A stretch of DNA of 34,303 nt from Acidobacteriaceae bacterium (GTDB taxonomy: Bacteria; Acidobacteriota; Terriglobia; Terriglobales; Acidobacteriaceae). The stretch spans positions 318,898-353,200 of the forward strand of contig PMHV01000059.1 of NCBI GenBank assembly GCA_003156805.1. The letters are read 5' to 3'. How positions within the stretch are numbered: the first letter of the stretch is position 1; each line of letters begins with the position of its first letter. A model generated the notes under the pieces. It did no database searches, was not told the origin of the DNA, and saw only the letters and a program-made list of their open reading frames with translations. Made by a program: the position numbers and the translations under genes. Below, piece by piece: positions 24,457 to 32,239 of the stretch.

Positions 24457-24521
24457 GCAGCCCACCCTTCGGCTCCGCTCAGGGCAGGCTCCGTGAAACT
24501 GCCACGGGTGGGGCATCCCGT
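24457..24521. repeat. REP-like palindrome, right of the RAYT gene, with 23-nt internal segment
   Basis: Segment 24491-24521 is the inverted copy of 23766-23796 (30/31 identical). Its partner arm CCCACCC (24461-24467) is separated from it by a 23-nt stretch (24468-24490) absent from the left copy. That stretch includes most of GCTCAGGGCAGGCTC (24477-24491), which also occurs at 22980-22994. The gap 24377-24678 otherwise holds nothing I can support apart from an AGGAG near 24660. Confidence 0.7.
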
Positions 24522-24678
24522 GTCGTGACAGTTGACAGAGCCGTCGTGGTTATAGACGGGATGACGCCGGAGGGGCGCAACGTTGAAGATTTTCAAACTG
24601 AGCCACTAGCCGGATTAGCGGTCTGATGTAAACTCCCCAACGAGCCGGGAACGCCGGCCCAGGAGATTATCCATCACG

Positions 24679-25308
24679 TTGGCGGCCAGCGCGGATGCCA
24701 AACCTGTGAGCGCCGTCGGGGTGCTGCACGGCAAGCTGGTCTCGAACCGCCGTGTCGAAGTCCTCGCCGCCTGGTTTGCGAAATTGCTTCCTCCGGGAGC
24801 GCGCGTGTTGGATGTCGGGTGCGGCGATGGTCTAATTTCTGCCGTCGTGCAGCGAAAGCGGCCCGACATTGGCATCCAGGGCATTGACGTGCTGCCTCGC
24901 GCGCAGACTCACATTCCGGTTGAAATGTTTGACGGCGTCCATTTTCCGTTTGCAAGCGCGTCATTCGATGTGGTGCTCTTTTCCGATGTGCTGCACCACA
25001 CCGACGAGCCGAGAATTCTGCTGGGCGAAGCGCGGCGGGTATCCACGCGATACGTGCTTATCAAAGACCATTATCGCGAAGGATGGGCCGCAAATGCCCG
25101 GTTGCGCTTCATGGATTGGGTGGGCAACGCCAGGTTTGGGGTAGCGCTGCCCTACAACTACTGGGCTGAGCAGCAATGGCACGCCGCCTGGCAGGAAGTC
25201 GGGCTTCAGCCCGAGCGTCTGGTGACCAAGCTTGGCCTCTATCCCAGGCCCAGCGACTGGGTATTCGGGGCAAAGCTTCACTTCATCGCGCTGTTGCAGC
25301 GGGTGTGA
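24679..25308 (+). CDS. Class I SAM-dependent methyltransferase
   Basis: 209-residue methyltransferase of the Methyltransf_11 type. The SAM-binding motif I is VLDVGCGDGLISAV (about residues 43-56); DVLPRA follows beta-strand 2, and FDVVLFSDVLHHTDEP is motif II/IV. The protein ends with RPSDWVFGAKLHFIALLQ, recurrent in methyltransferases of glycan and lipid clusters. No ATG is available: TTG at 24679 gives the longest sensible N-terminus with an AGGAG about 14 nt upstream, and GTG at 24706 is an alternative. It converges on the GT2 gene with a 13-bp gap. The substrate is unknown; association with glycosyltransferase genes suggests a sugar or polyprenyl-linked target. Confidence 0.85.
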   Translation: MAASADAKPVSAVGVLHGKLVSNRRVEVLAAWFAKLLPPGARVLDVGCGDGLISAVVQRKRPDIGIQGIDVLPRAQTHIPVEMFDGVHFPFASASFDVVLFSDVLHHTDEPRILLGEARRVSTRYVLIKDHYREGWAANARLRFMDWVGNARFGVALPYNYWAEQQWHAAWQEVGLQPERLVTKLGLYPRPSDWVFGAKLHFIALLQRV

Positions 25309-25321
25309 CGACTCCCGGAAC

Positions 25322-26536
25322 TCATCGCCGCCGCAGTCCTAAGACGCTCATGAAGAAACTGGCGAAAATTGTTTGCGCCCCCAGCGTGAGAAACAGCGCG
25401 GCTGGAATTACCAGCCGCATGGTGTGAGAGTAGTCGAGCGCCCCGAAATGTTTGCTTCCCCACGCGCTCACGGCGTACACGGAGGTCGCCAGCCCGGCGA
25501 TCGTTAGCAGAGCGCCAATAGCGAGGCCAACTTCGAGGGTGACGTATTGGAAGAGCTTGTCCAGCGTGGGATCGGGGGGCAGCAAACCTTCCGAGATGGC
25601 GAAAAACTTCGTAAACACCGCGAACGCAATGGCCTGAAACCCGAGCAGAACGAACGCCGCAGCATACACCATGGTGTGAACGTCGAAAGTCACGCTGCCG
25701 ATCGCCCGCGGCGATGGCAACAGCCACAAACCGAGAAGCGCCCCGATCATCATGAGTGCGAGACCTGGATACAGGAAAAGCCAGCGCGGGCTATAGAGCA
25801 GGAAAAAACGCAGTGTGCGCCAGCCGTCCCGCCAGGTTCGCAGATGCGGAGGGCGGGTGCGCCCGTCCGGGGAAAGAGTTGTCGGCACTTCAGCAATCTG
25901 CAGTTTGAGCAGAGTCGCCTTGACGATCATTTCGGTGGCGAACTCCATTCCGGTCGTGCGCAGTTCCATGGCCTCGTAGGCGTCCTTGCGAAAGCCGCGA
26001 AGACCGCAATAGAAATCTCCCACCGGACTCTGGAAAAACAGGCGTCCCAGCCGGGTCAGTGCCGGGTTGCCGAAGTAGCGGTGCAGCGGCGGCATGGCAG
26101 CCTTCTGGATGCCTCCCCGGAAGCGATTGCCCATGACCAGGTCGGCGCCTTGCCGCAGCGGTGCCAGAAAGCGAGGAATGTGGCCAAAATCATAGCTGTT
26201 GTCGGCGTCACCCATCACAATGTACTTGCCCGAGGCCGCCGCAATTCCTCCCATCAGAGCATTGCCGTATCCGCGCGTCTTCACATGCACAACCCGGGCA
26301 CCCAGTCTCTGGGCGATTTCCACCGAGCCATCGCTGCTACCGTTGTCGGCGACGACAATCTCCCCTGCAATGTTCGCTTCCTGCAACGCCCGCTGCGCTT
26401 TGCGGATGCAGGCCTCCAGCGTTTCCGCTTCGTTCAGACACGGCATCACCACCGAGAGTTCGATGGCCTCCGATGCCGTCGCTGGCATGACAACCGGCTC
26501 ATAATTCGAGTTCGCTCTGCGGGGTGAGGCCACCAT
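25322..26536 (-). CDS. DPM1-like family 2 glycosyltransferase with C-terminal membrane helices
   Basis: 404-residue GT2 enzyme that probably makes a polyprenyl-phosphate monosaccharide on the cytoplasmic side of the inner membrane. The GT-A domain starts LSVVMPCLNEAETLEACI, with VADNGSSDGS, the metal-binding GDADNSYDF and DFYCGLRGFRKDAYEAMEL. About four hydrophobic helices follow (for example FLYPGLALMMIGALLGLWLL). ATG at 26536 follows AAGGA closely and gives a normal N-terminus; the frame stays open about 300 bp further but that sequence is not family-like. The divergent GT-C gene (26731) could use the lipid-linked sugar it produces. Confidence 0.9.
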   Translation of the reverse strand: MVASPRRANSNYEPVVMPATASEAIELSVVMPCLNEAETLEACIRKAQRALQEANIAGEIVVADNGSSDGSVEIAQRLGARVVHVKTRGYGNALMGGIAAASGKYIVMGDADNSYDFGHIPRFLAPLRQGADLVMGNRFRGGIQKAAMPPLHRYFGNPALTRLGRLFFQSPVGDFYCGLRGFRKDAYEAMELRTTGMEFATEMIVKATLLKLQIAEVPTTLSPDGRTRPPHLRTWRDGWRTLRFFLLYSPRWLFLYPGLALMMIGALLGLWLLPSPRAIGSVTFDVHTMVYAAAFVLLGFQAIAFAVFTKFFAISEGLLPPDPTLDKLFQYVTLEVGLAIGALLTIAGLATSVYAVSAWGSKHFGALDYSHTMRLVIPAALFLTLGAQTIFASFFMSVLGLRRR

Positions 26537-26730
26537 TCCGTCCTTCTCCGCGGCAATCCGGTGTGTTCCCGCTTGAAGTAGCGGAATAATAACAGGAACG
26601 AGGACGGGTCCGAAATGCCCAATGATCCCCTGACTGGGCCCGGTCCATCCCTGCCATCCAGGAAAGGCGAGGCTTGCGAAGATCACGCGCATTTCAGTAC
26701 AACAATGGCACTGACACGTGAGGGAACTAT

Positions 26731-28368
26731 TTGTCGCATGTCGACGAACTGGTTTTGATTGCACTTCTCGTTGGAGCGGTGGTTGCGCCCCGGCTCGGAG
26801 ATCGCTGGTTCGCTTCGGTGGAAGGGCTGGCATCGGGCTTTGCCGGACGGAAGATTCTGGTAGTCCTGGTGGTGGGCTTGACCGCGATTTTCGCCCGCCT
26901 CACCCTGCTCGGGCTGCTCCCGGTACCTGCCCCGGAGGTCCACGACGAATTCAGCTACTTGCTCGCGGCCGACACGTTCACGCACGGCAGACTGGCAAAT
27001 CCACCCCATCCGATGTGGATGTTTTTCGATACGTTTCAAGTGCTCCAGCATCCGACGTACGCATCGAAATACCCGCCAGCACAGGGCGCAGTGCTGGCTG
27101 TCGGGCAACTGCTGGGTTATCCCTGGATTGGCGTCTTGCTCAGTATGGCGGTAATGACCGCAGCCATGACCTGGATGCTGCAGGGATGGTTTCCTGCGGA
27201 ATGGGCGCTGTTCGGTGCGGTGGTCGTGCTTGCTCGCTTTGACCTGTTCTCTTACTGGATGAACAGCTACTTCGGTGGCGCAGTTGCCGCCACCGGGGCG
27301 GCCCTGGCTTTAGGGGCCTTCCCCCGCATCATCCACCGCCAGCGCGCCCGAGATTCCCTCTTGCTGGGGATTGGCGCCGCTCTACTGGCGAACAGCCGGC
27401 CGCTTGAGGGCTTTGTGTTCTGCCTTCCCGTGGCCATCGCTCTTGCTTTCTGGCTGTTTTCCAAAACCAGCCCCACTCTCGGAATCACCGGCCCGCGCGT
27501 TTTAGTGCCCGCGCTTTGTGTTCTGGCGCTAATCGTGTTGCTTACCGGCTACTACAACTGGCGAGTTACTAAAAATGTTTTTCTCTTTCCTGAGGCGCTC
27601 GCCCTCCAACAGTACGAGAATATGCCCCTGCTTGCATGGCAGCCGCAGAACCCTCCCCTTCACTATTCAAACCCGCAATTCGAAGATTTTTTTAGCGTCC
27701 GCATGCGCAGTCGATACCCGCCAACTTGGGACGGTTGGAAACATCGGTCGTGGCAAAGGTGTGGGGCTTGGTGGCATTTCTTCTTAGGGGGCGCACTTTC
27801 GATCCCGTTCCTAGCGCTGCCTTGGGTGCTGCGGGACCGGCAAATGCGGCTGCCGTTGATCCAGTTTTGCCTCGGCGCCGCCGGCTTGCTGGCGGTGATA
27901 TTCTTCGAGCCCCATTACGCTGCCCCGCTGACCGCGACATTGCTCCTGCTGCTGGTTCAGGCAATGAGGCATCTTCGCCGGTGGAGTTGCAACGGCCGGC
28001 CCATCGGCATTGGGCTGTCGCGCGTGGTCGTGCTCGCCGTGCTCGCGGGGGTTCCTCTATTTGCCGTGGAGACAATCAGAACTGGGCCACAAGACGAGCC
28101 TTGGAGCGTGTCACGCGCCCACATGGTCAAGCAACTGGAGTCCACTTCCGGCCTTCATCTGGTGATCGTGCGCTATGGCGCGCAGCACACGGTCGATGAT
28201 GAATGGGTATACAACGCCGCAGACATCGATCATTCCAAGATTGTCTGGGCGCGCGAGATTCCCGGGCGGGATGTGCAGCCGCTGTTGTCCTACTTCCGAA
28301 ACAGAAACGTCTGGCTGCTTGAAGGGGATGCGTCTCCGCCGCGCCTGGAGCCGTACCTTGGGCGATGA
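26731..28368 (+). CDS. Polytopic GT-C/GT39-like glycosyltransferase candidate
   Basis: 545-residue membrane protein with roughly 10-12 hydrophobic helices and a soluble C-terminal tail of about 100 residues. The first periplasmic loop has EVHDEFSYLLAADTF, GRLANPPHPMWMFF and YASKYPPAQGAVLA, the conserved set of a GT39-like subgroup that uses polyprenyl-phosphate sugars; D/E in HDEFSY is the expected catalytic acid. SYWMNSYFGG and LLANSRPLEGF are further recurrent motifs. TTG at 26731 is supported by AGGGA with 5-nt spacing. It is divergent from the DPM1-like GT2, and the shared 194-bp region presumably holds both promoters. Confidence 0.82.
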   Translation: MSHVDELVLIALLVGAVVAPRLGDRWFASVEGLASGFAGRKILVVLVVGLTAIFARLTLLGLLPVPAPEVHDEFSYLLAADTFTHGRLANPPHPMWMFFDTFQVLQHPTYASKYPPAQGAVLAVGQLLGYPWIGVLLSMAVMTAAMTWMLQGWFPAEWALFGAVVVLARFDLFSYWMNSYFGGAVAATGAALALGAFPRIIHRQRARDSLLLGIGAALLANSRPLEGFVFCLPVAIALAFWLFSKTSPTLGITGPRVLVPALCVLALIVLLTGYYNWRVTKNVFLFPEALALQQYENMPLLAWQPQNPPLHYSNPQFEDFFSVRMRSRYPPTWDGWKHRSWQRCGAWWHFFLGGALSIPFLALPWVLRDRQMRLPLIQFCLGAAGLLAVIFFEPHYAAPLTATLLLLLVQAMRHLRRWSCNGRPIGIGLSRVVVLAVLAGVPLFAVETIRTGPQDEPWSVSRAHMVKQLESTSGLHLVIVRYGAQHTVDDEWVYNAADIDHSKIVWAREIPGRDVQPLLSYFRNRNVWLLEGDASPPRLEPYLGR

Positions 28369-28422
28369 GTCCAACCGGAACTGGGCCCATCCGCGCTCAC
28401 CTGCTCTTTTGAATCCTGAGTT

Positions 28423-29598
28423 CTAATTGGCTTCGACCGGTAACTGCGCGCCTCCGACGGCTGGAGCAGGGCCTGACGGCGGTGCGTCGCGATGCCACGC
28501 GGCAATCATGAGGATCATTGCGCAACCGATGTAGAACACCCCCCAGAACCGCTCCTGGCCCGAGGGGAATAATAGGAAGTGGAAGATCAAGTAGAAGGTT
28601 GTCACGGCGGCAATCGAGCGACTCGTACGGTGACGTTGTGCGCAGATGCCCACCACCCCCATGAACAGAAACAACGGCAGGTACCCGTTCATCGTTTGCG
28701 ATATTGCTGTGCGAAAGGCGGTCAGGTAGTCGGCCAGTCCGAAGTTTGGCACGAGTTCACCCGGAGCCAACGGTATGGCCACAAAACTCCGGTAATAGAG
28801 TAGCCGCAGGCCGTAATCTCCAGCGAAATGGTTGATCAGGAACACAGAGGCCACGGCCAGGACAGCCAAGACGGCAGCTTTTGTTTTCTCGAGCTGGCTC
28901 GAAATGACAGAGCAATAGGCGAATACCGCGACGGCAAGAATCGCATTGTCGGTCCGCACATAAACCGAAACCAACAGAAGCGTTAAGCCCCAGAACATCC
29001 GACCGCGCTCGAAGATCAAGTAGAGCCCTGCGAGACTTACCAGGCAGGCAAGCGCATCCGGCGTATTAAAGCGGGCGAGATCAAGGATAGGCGGGCTCAA
29101 CATCAGAAGAAGTGAGCCAAGCGCGGCACGCTCCACAGTGGCGTAGCGGCAAACCCAAAGGAAAACCAGCATCCCAATAAGCCAGTAAGAAAACACAGAG
29201 ATAACGATAGTGGCTCGCACCAGCCCCACCCCGAGCTTGTAATGAAGCAGATAGACCAGTTCGTTGAAGATTGGGCGGATGGCAAAACAGGGCAGGTATT
29301 CCGCGAAATGATCCGCATTAACGGCGCGATCCTGGCGTGAGTCCCATTGCGAGGTTGGCCCGGCCTTGTCCCGCCCCAGAAGATGTTCCTTGGGAGATGA
29401 CGGCACTTCCGCCTCCAGCGCTTGATACGAAGTATCGTGAATCTGGCGAATACTCGCACCGCTGATAGCGACCGCATTACCGATGTATCCCATCATGTCC
29501 ATGTCATAGAGGGAATAGCGATAGGGGCGGCTGGATAAAAGCGTGAGGAGCAGCAGGTAAATGGTAACGATGGCTCTTTGGCGAAAGCCAATCTGCAT
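28423..29598 (-). CDS. Polytopic membrane protein, probable GT-C-type or glycan-related
   Basis: 391-residue membrane protein with about nine hydrophobic segments. After TM1 comes a loop with SLYDMDMMGYIGNAVA, the place where GT-C enzymes carry their acidic motif, and later ARFNTPDALACLVSLAGLYLIF and VYVRTDNAILAVAVF. No clear named family. The ATG at 29598 has GGAGGAGGG 10 nt upstream; a start at 29709 would add 37 unlikely residues. It is convergent with the GT-C gene at 28368 and probably belongs to the same surface-glycan cluster, but this rests on topology and neighbourhood only. Confidence 0.72.
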   Translation of the reverse strand: MQIGFRQRAIVTIYLLLLTLLSSRPYRYSLYDMDMMGYIGNAVAISGASIRQIHDTSYQALEAEVPSSPKEHLLGRDKAGPTSQWDSRQDRAVNADHFAEYLPCFAIRPIFNELVYLLHYKLGVGLVRATIVISVFSYWLIGMLVFLWVCRYATVERAALGSLLLMLSPPILDLARFNTPDALACLVSLAGLYLIFERGRMFWGLTLLLVSVYVRTDNAILAVAVFAYCSVISSQLEKTKAAVLAVLAVASVFLINHFAGDYGLRLLYYRSFVAIPLAPGELVPNFGLADYLTAFRTAISQTMNGYLPLFLFMGVVGICAQRHRTSRSIAAVTTFYLIFHFLLFPSGQERFWGVFYIGCAMILMIAAWHRDAPPSGPAPAVGGAQLPVEAN

Positions 29599-29698
29599 AA
29601 ACGCGAATCCCTCCTCCGGCAGGCACGATTCCAACCACGAGACCCGGCGCAGCCAAGAAAATGTACACGCACGTGAACTCCAGAAGTGACGAGCAGGT

Positions 29699-30172
29699 TC
29701 ACTCCTCAAACATCGGCACCTGGCGCTGGTCGGCGGCGGCGCGGCGTTGGCGGCGGGCGGCGCCGATCACGGCTAACACCGTCAGCGACTCCAGCGCTGT
29801 GCGGGGAACGAAGACGCGCTGCGTATTGGAGCGCTGGTCGGGAGGATTGACGAGATAACCTTCGGGCAGGCTCTGGGTCAGGTCGGCGGGCATCAGGCCT
29901 TCGAGGATCTCATTGTCCCTAAAGCGCAGGCGCACCCACAGGCCTTCGGCGCGGGGGCGGGAAGTGAAGGTCTTGCGCGTGAGCGATTCGGAATCGCCGA
30001 ACTCGCGCACGAAGTAGACGCCCTTGATCTCTCGCAGATCGATGGCGACCACGTTCCCGGCGGTGTTGAGAAGTTCCAGCTTGCCCTCGCTGACGAACTG
30101 CGCCGCAACATAGCCGGATACCGAGTCCCGGTCCATCTTGCGCACGATCACTTTCTTGTGGGTCGAGGGCAT
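29699..30172 (-). CDS. Conserved small protein of unknown function (beta-rich, PilZ/Sm-like in style)
   Basis: 157-residue soluble protein from the ATG at 30172 (MPSTHKKVIVRKMDRDSVSG), with GGAAG about 8 nt upstream; the frame is open for 51 more codons but these are inverted-repeat sequence. It has short beta-type segments: KVIVRKMDR, KLELLNTAGNVVAIDLREIKGVYFVREF, GLWVRLRFRDNEILEGLMP, and RVFVPRTALESLTVLAVIG, then a basic/Gln tail. The pattern 'ELL...G.v..i....IKGVYFV..F' recurs in acidobacterial proteins of unknown function as I remember them. It has no membrane segment or signal peptide. Not assigned to a pathway. Confidence 0.75.
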   Translation of the reverse strand: MPSTHKKVIVRKMDRDSVSGYVAAQFVSEGKLELLNTAGNVVAIDLREIKGVYFVREFGDSESLTRKTFTSRPRAEGLWVRLRFRDNEILEGLMPADLTQSLPEGYLVNPPDQRSNTQRVFVPRTALESLTVLAVIGAARRQRRAAADQRQVPMFEE

Positions 30173-30578
30173 GAGTCGGCTTCCGGCTAACGGGCTTCGG
30201 CAAAACCGATCCTGCCAAAGTCGACATCTACTGTAACGCTCCTTCAAGGAGTCGATTCCGGTTCTGCCGAAGCCCGATAGCCGAAGCCCGGCAGCCGATG
30301 CCGTGATTGTCGCACTATTCCGCAAGAAATCCTTGCGGCATCTACGATGGCAGTAGCCAAATTATAAACGTTGTGTTATTCCTTTAGGTTGCCATACGGC
30401 AACTAACACATCCTTAAATTGTTTGTATTGAATGGCTTGTACGGGCTCTGACCGGAACCCCGGCTTGCACCCGCGCAACGGCCTGTGGAAATCCTGTGGA
30501 AAGTGTTCGTGGGTTGCATCTCGGCCCGGCCATGGAACGCGGCAAGTAAGCCACGGTCTGGAGGCCGCTTGAAAGCGA
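30173..30578. other. Gene-free 406-bp stretch with hairpins
   Basis: Apart from the large inverted repeat at 30191-30276, it holds two compact hairpins: CCGCAAG-aaatc-CTTGCGG (30320-30338) and GTTGCC-atac-GGCAAC (30388-30403). The DNA between about 30355 and 30425 is markedly A/T-rich and is a plausible promoter zone for the genes on either side, but no convincing -35/-10 pair was found. No coding region is supported. Confidence 0.5.
30191..30276. repeat. Large inverted repeat upstream of the 29699-30172 gene
   Basis: CGGGCTTCGGCAAAACCG (30191-30208) pairs with CGGTTCTGCCGAAGCCCG (30259-30276) with a single mismatch; the arms enclose about 50 nt. A further GCCGAAGCCCGG lies at 30281-30292. 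It lies just upstream of the minus-strand start at 30172, so it would fall in that gene's leader or promoter. REP-like palindrome or leader hairpin. Confidence 0.6.
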
Positions 30579-32171
30579 ATGGCTGACTACATTTACACGA
30601 TGGAAATCCGGTTGACGCCGGATCAGTTGAAGGGCGTTAACCTGGTGCAAGACGTAGCTCGCGCCGCGGGAATGACTCTTTACCTGACAGGCGGCGCGAT
30701 TCGCGACATCATCAGCGGTTTCACCATCCGCGATCTGGATTTCACCGTCCAGGGGAATCCTCTCAAACTGCAAAAAGAACTGGAGCGGGCAGGCGCGCAA
30801 GCGGTGGGCCTGGACGAAGATGTCCGCACGCTCTTTCTGGTGCTGCCGGGCAATGTCCGCGCCGAGATTGGCATGGCGCACACCGAACACTATGAGAAGG
30901 CGGGCAAACCGCCGCTGATTGCGCCCGCCAGCATCCAGGAAGACTTGCGCCGGCGCGACTTTACAGTTAATGCCATGGCTCTGTCGCTGAACGAGGGGTC
31001 GCGCGGGCTGCTGCTTGATCCGTTCAACGGCGTGGCCGACATTGAGGCCAAGCTGATCCGCATCCTGCACAACTACTCGTTTGTGGAAGATCCTTCGCGC
31101 CTGATTCGCGCCACGCGCTTTGCCGCGCGCTTTCATTGGCCGCTGGAGGAGCGCACGCAGCAGCGTTACGATTCCGCGAAAGAGAATAACTACATCGACC
31201 ACATTTCTCGCAGCGCCGTCGGACATGAGATCGCGCAGATGGCGCATGAAGACGATCCGCTGAATGTGGTCCGCGCTCTTGAGAAGGAAGGCTGGCTGAA
31301 AGTGCTGCATTCGCACTGGACCGCAGCCAAGGTGGATACGAACGGCCTCAGCCAGTTGATGAAAACGCGCCAGCAGATGGTGGATCTTGGTTATGCCCCC
31401 GATCCCTCACCAGCCGTGATGTATTTCCTCACGGCGCATCTTCCAGAAAAAGATATTTCCGATCTGCGCCGGCAGATGCCCCGCAAAGATTTGGTTGAGG
31501 CCTGGCGCGATATCGAAGTTCGTGCCAAAGAACTGGCCAAGCGGCTTACCGGCAAGGAAGCGGCGACTCCTTCGCGCACCTGGCAGTTGCTCTCCAGCGC
31601 CCGGCCCGAGCTGATTCTGTTTCTGGCCGTGACTGCGCGGCAACAAGCTGTGGCACTGAAGGTCAAGAATTTCCTTACCAAGTGGCGGCAGGTACAGCAA
31701 AGAATTCCTCTGCCCGAGATGACCGAACTGCTGATCACGCCGCAATTGCCGGAATATCCGAAGATCGCGCGCGACGTGTTCATGCTGCTGCTCGATGGCA
31801 AGCTGCGCTCACATACAGAGACCTTCAAGTTTCTGAAGCCGTTCGCCCCGCCACCTCCGCCTCCGCCACCACCGCCCAAGCGTGGACGTGGCACGAAATC
31901 TGCCGCTGCGAGCATGGCCAGCCCAAGTGCTCCCGCGACAGGGAAGAAGACCGATGCCGCCAAAGGCAAAGGGAAAGCTGCCGCTCTCGCGCCTACCGTC
32001 GCGCCGCCAGCGCCGGTAAAGATTGCCCCCAAGCCCGGAGTGAAAGCAAAGCCGGCAAAGGTTGAGCACAAACCGGCCAAGCCCGTGACTAGGCCCGCGA
32101 ACAAGCCCGCTGGCAAACATCATGCCAGGAAGACGCCGGCGAAAAAAGGTAAGAGTAAGAAAAAGCGGTAG
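30579..32171 (+). CDS. CCA-adding / poly(A)-polymerase-type nucleotidyltransferase with basic Pro-rich tail
   Basis: 530-residue class II tRNA nucleotidyltransferase/poly(A) polymerase family protein. The head domain has LTGGAIRDIISG (36-47) and the metal-binding RDLDF (D52, D54), then EDLRRRDFTVNAMAL (122-136, template-type Arg/Asp region), LLDPFNGVADI and FVEDPSRLIRATRFAARF. A helical body runs to about residue 420. Then comes a run of ten prolines (about 425-434) and a tail of roughly 95 residues made almost wholly of Lys, Ala, Pro and Gly (for example KPAKPVTRPANKPAGKH), like histone H1. No HD domain was recognised. CCA addition versus poly(A) synthesis cannot be told from sequence. ATG at 30579 has GGAGG about 14 nt upstream; ATG at 30600 is an alternative. 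Confidence 0.88.
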   Translation: MADYIYTMEIRLTPDQLKGVNLVQDVARAAGMTLYLTGGAIRDIISGFTIRDLDFTVQGNPLKLQKELERAGAQAVGLDEDVRTLFLVLPGNVRAEIGMAHTEHYEKAGKPPLIAPASIQEDLRRRDFTVNAMALSLNEGSRGLLLDPFNGVADIEAKLIRILHNYSFVEDPSRLIRATRFAARFHWPLEERTQQRYDSAKENNYIDHISRSAVGHEIAQMAHEDDPLNVVRALEKEGWLKVLHSHWTAAKVDTNGLSQLMKTRQQMVDLGYAPDPSPAVMYFLTAHLPEKDISDLRRQMPRKDLVEAWRDIEVRAKELAKRLTGKEAATPSRTWQLLSSARPELILFLAVTARQQAVALKVKNFLTKWRQVQQRIPLPEMTELLITPQLPEYPKIARDVFMLLLDGKLRSHTETFKFLKPFAPPPPPPPPPPKRGRGTKSAAASMASPSAPATGKKTDAAKGKGKAAALAPTVAPPAPVKIAPKPGVKAKPAKVEHKPAKPVTRPANKPAGKHHARKTPAKKGKSKKKR

Positions 32172-32226
32172 TTAGCGGCCTTGTCTCCCAGACGATTTTC
32201 TTGCTTTCCGTCACCTCGAAGACGCC

Positions 32227-32232
32227 TATAAT
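32227..32232 (+). promoter_or_regulatory. Candidate -10 box just upstream of the Gly-rich protein gene
   Basis: A perfect TATAAT ends 7 nt before the ATG at 32240, so transcription would begin at or beside the start codon, giving a leaderless or nearly leaderless mRNA. No good -35 at 17 bp; TTGCTT at 32201-32206 is 20 bp away. Confidence 0.45.
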
Positions 32233-32239
32233 TAGGGCT

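Noticed and set aside
25547-26527. 326-codon plus-strand frame opposite the GT2 gene
   Set aside because: His/Arg/Gln-rich composition typical of an antisense shadow; GT2 motifs on the minus strand are complete.
26537-26833. N-terminal extension of the GT2 gene
   Set aside because: Open frame only; it overlaps the divergent GT-C start and lacks family-like sequence, while ATG 26536 has a ribosome site.
30484-30503. Two TGTGGAAA motifs resembling DnaA boxes
   Set aside because: Each differs from TTATNCACA at conserved positions, and there is no origin-like context.
30414-31316. 300-codon minus-strand frame opposite the nucleotidyltransferase
   Set aside because: The opposite strand codes for the clear GGAIRD/RDLDF enzyme; no signal for the reverse frame.
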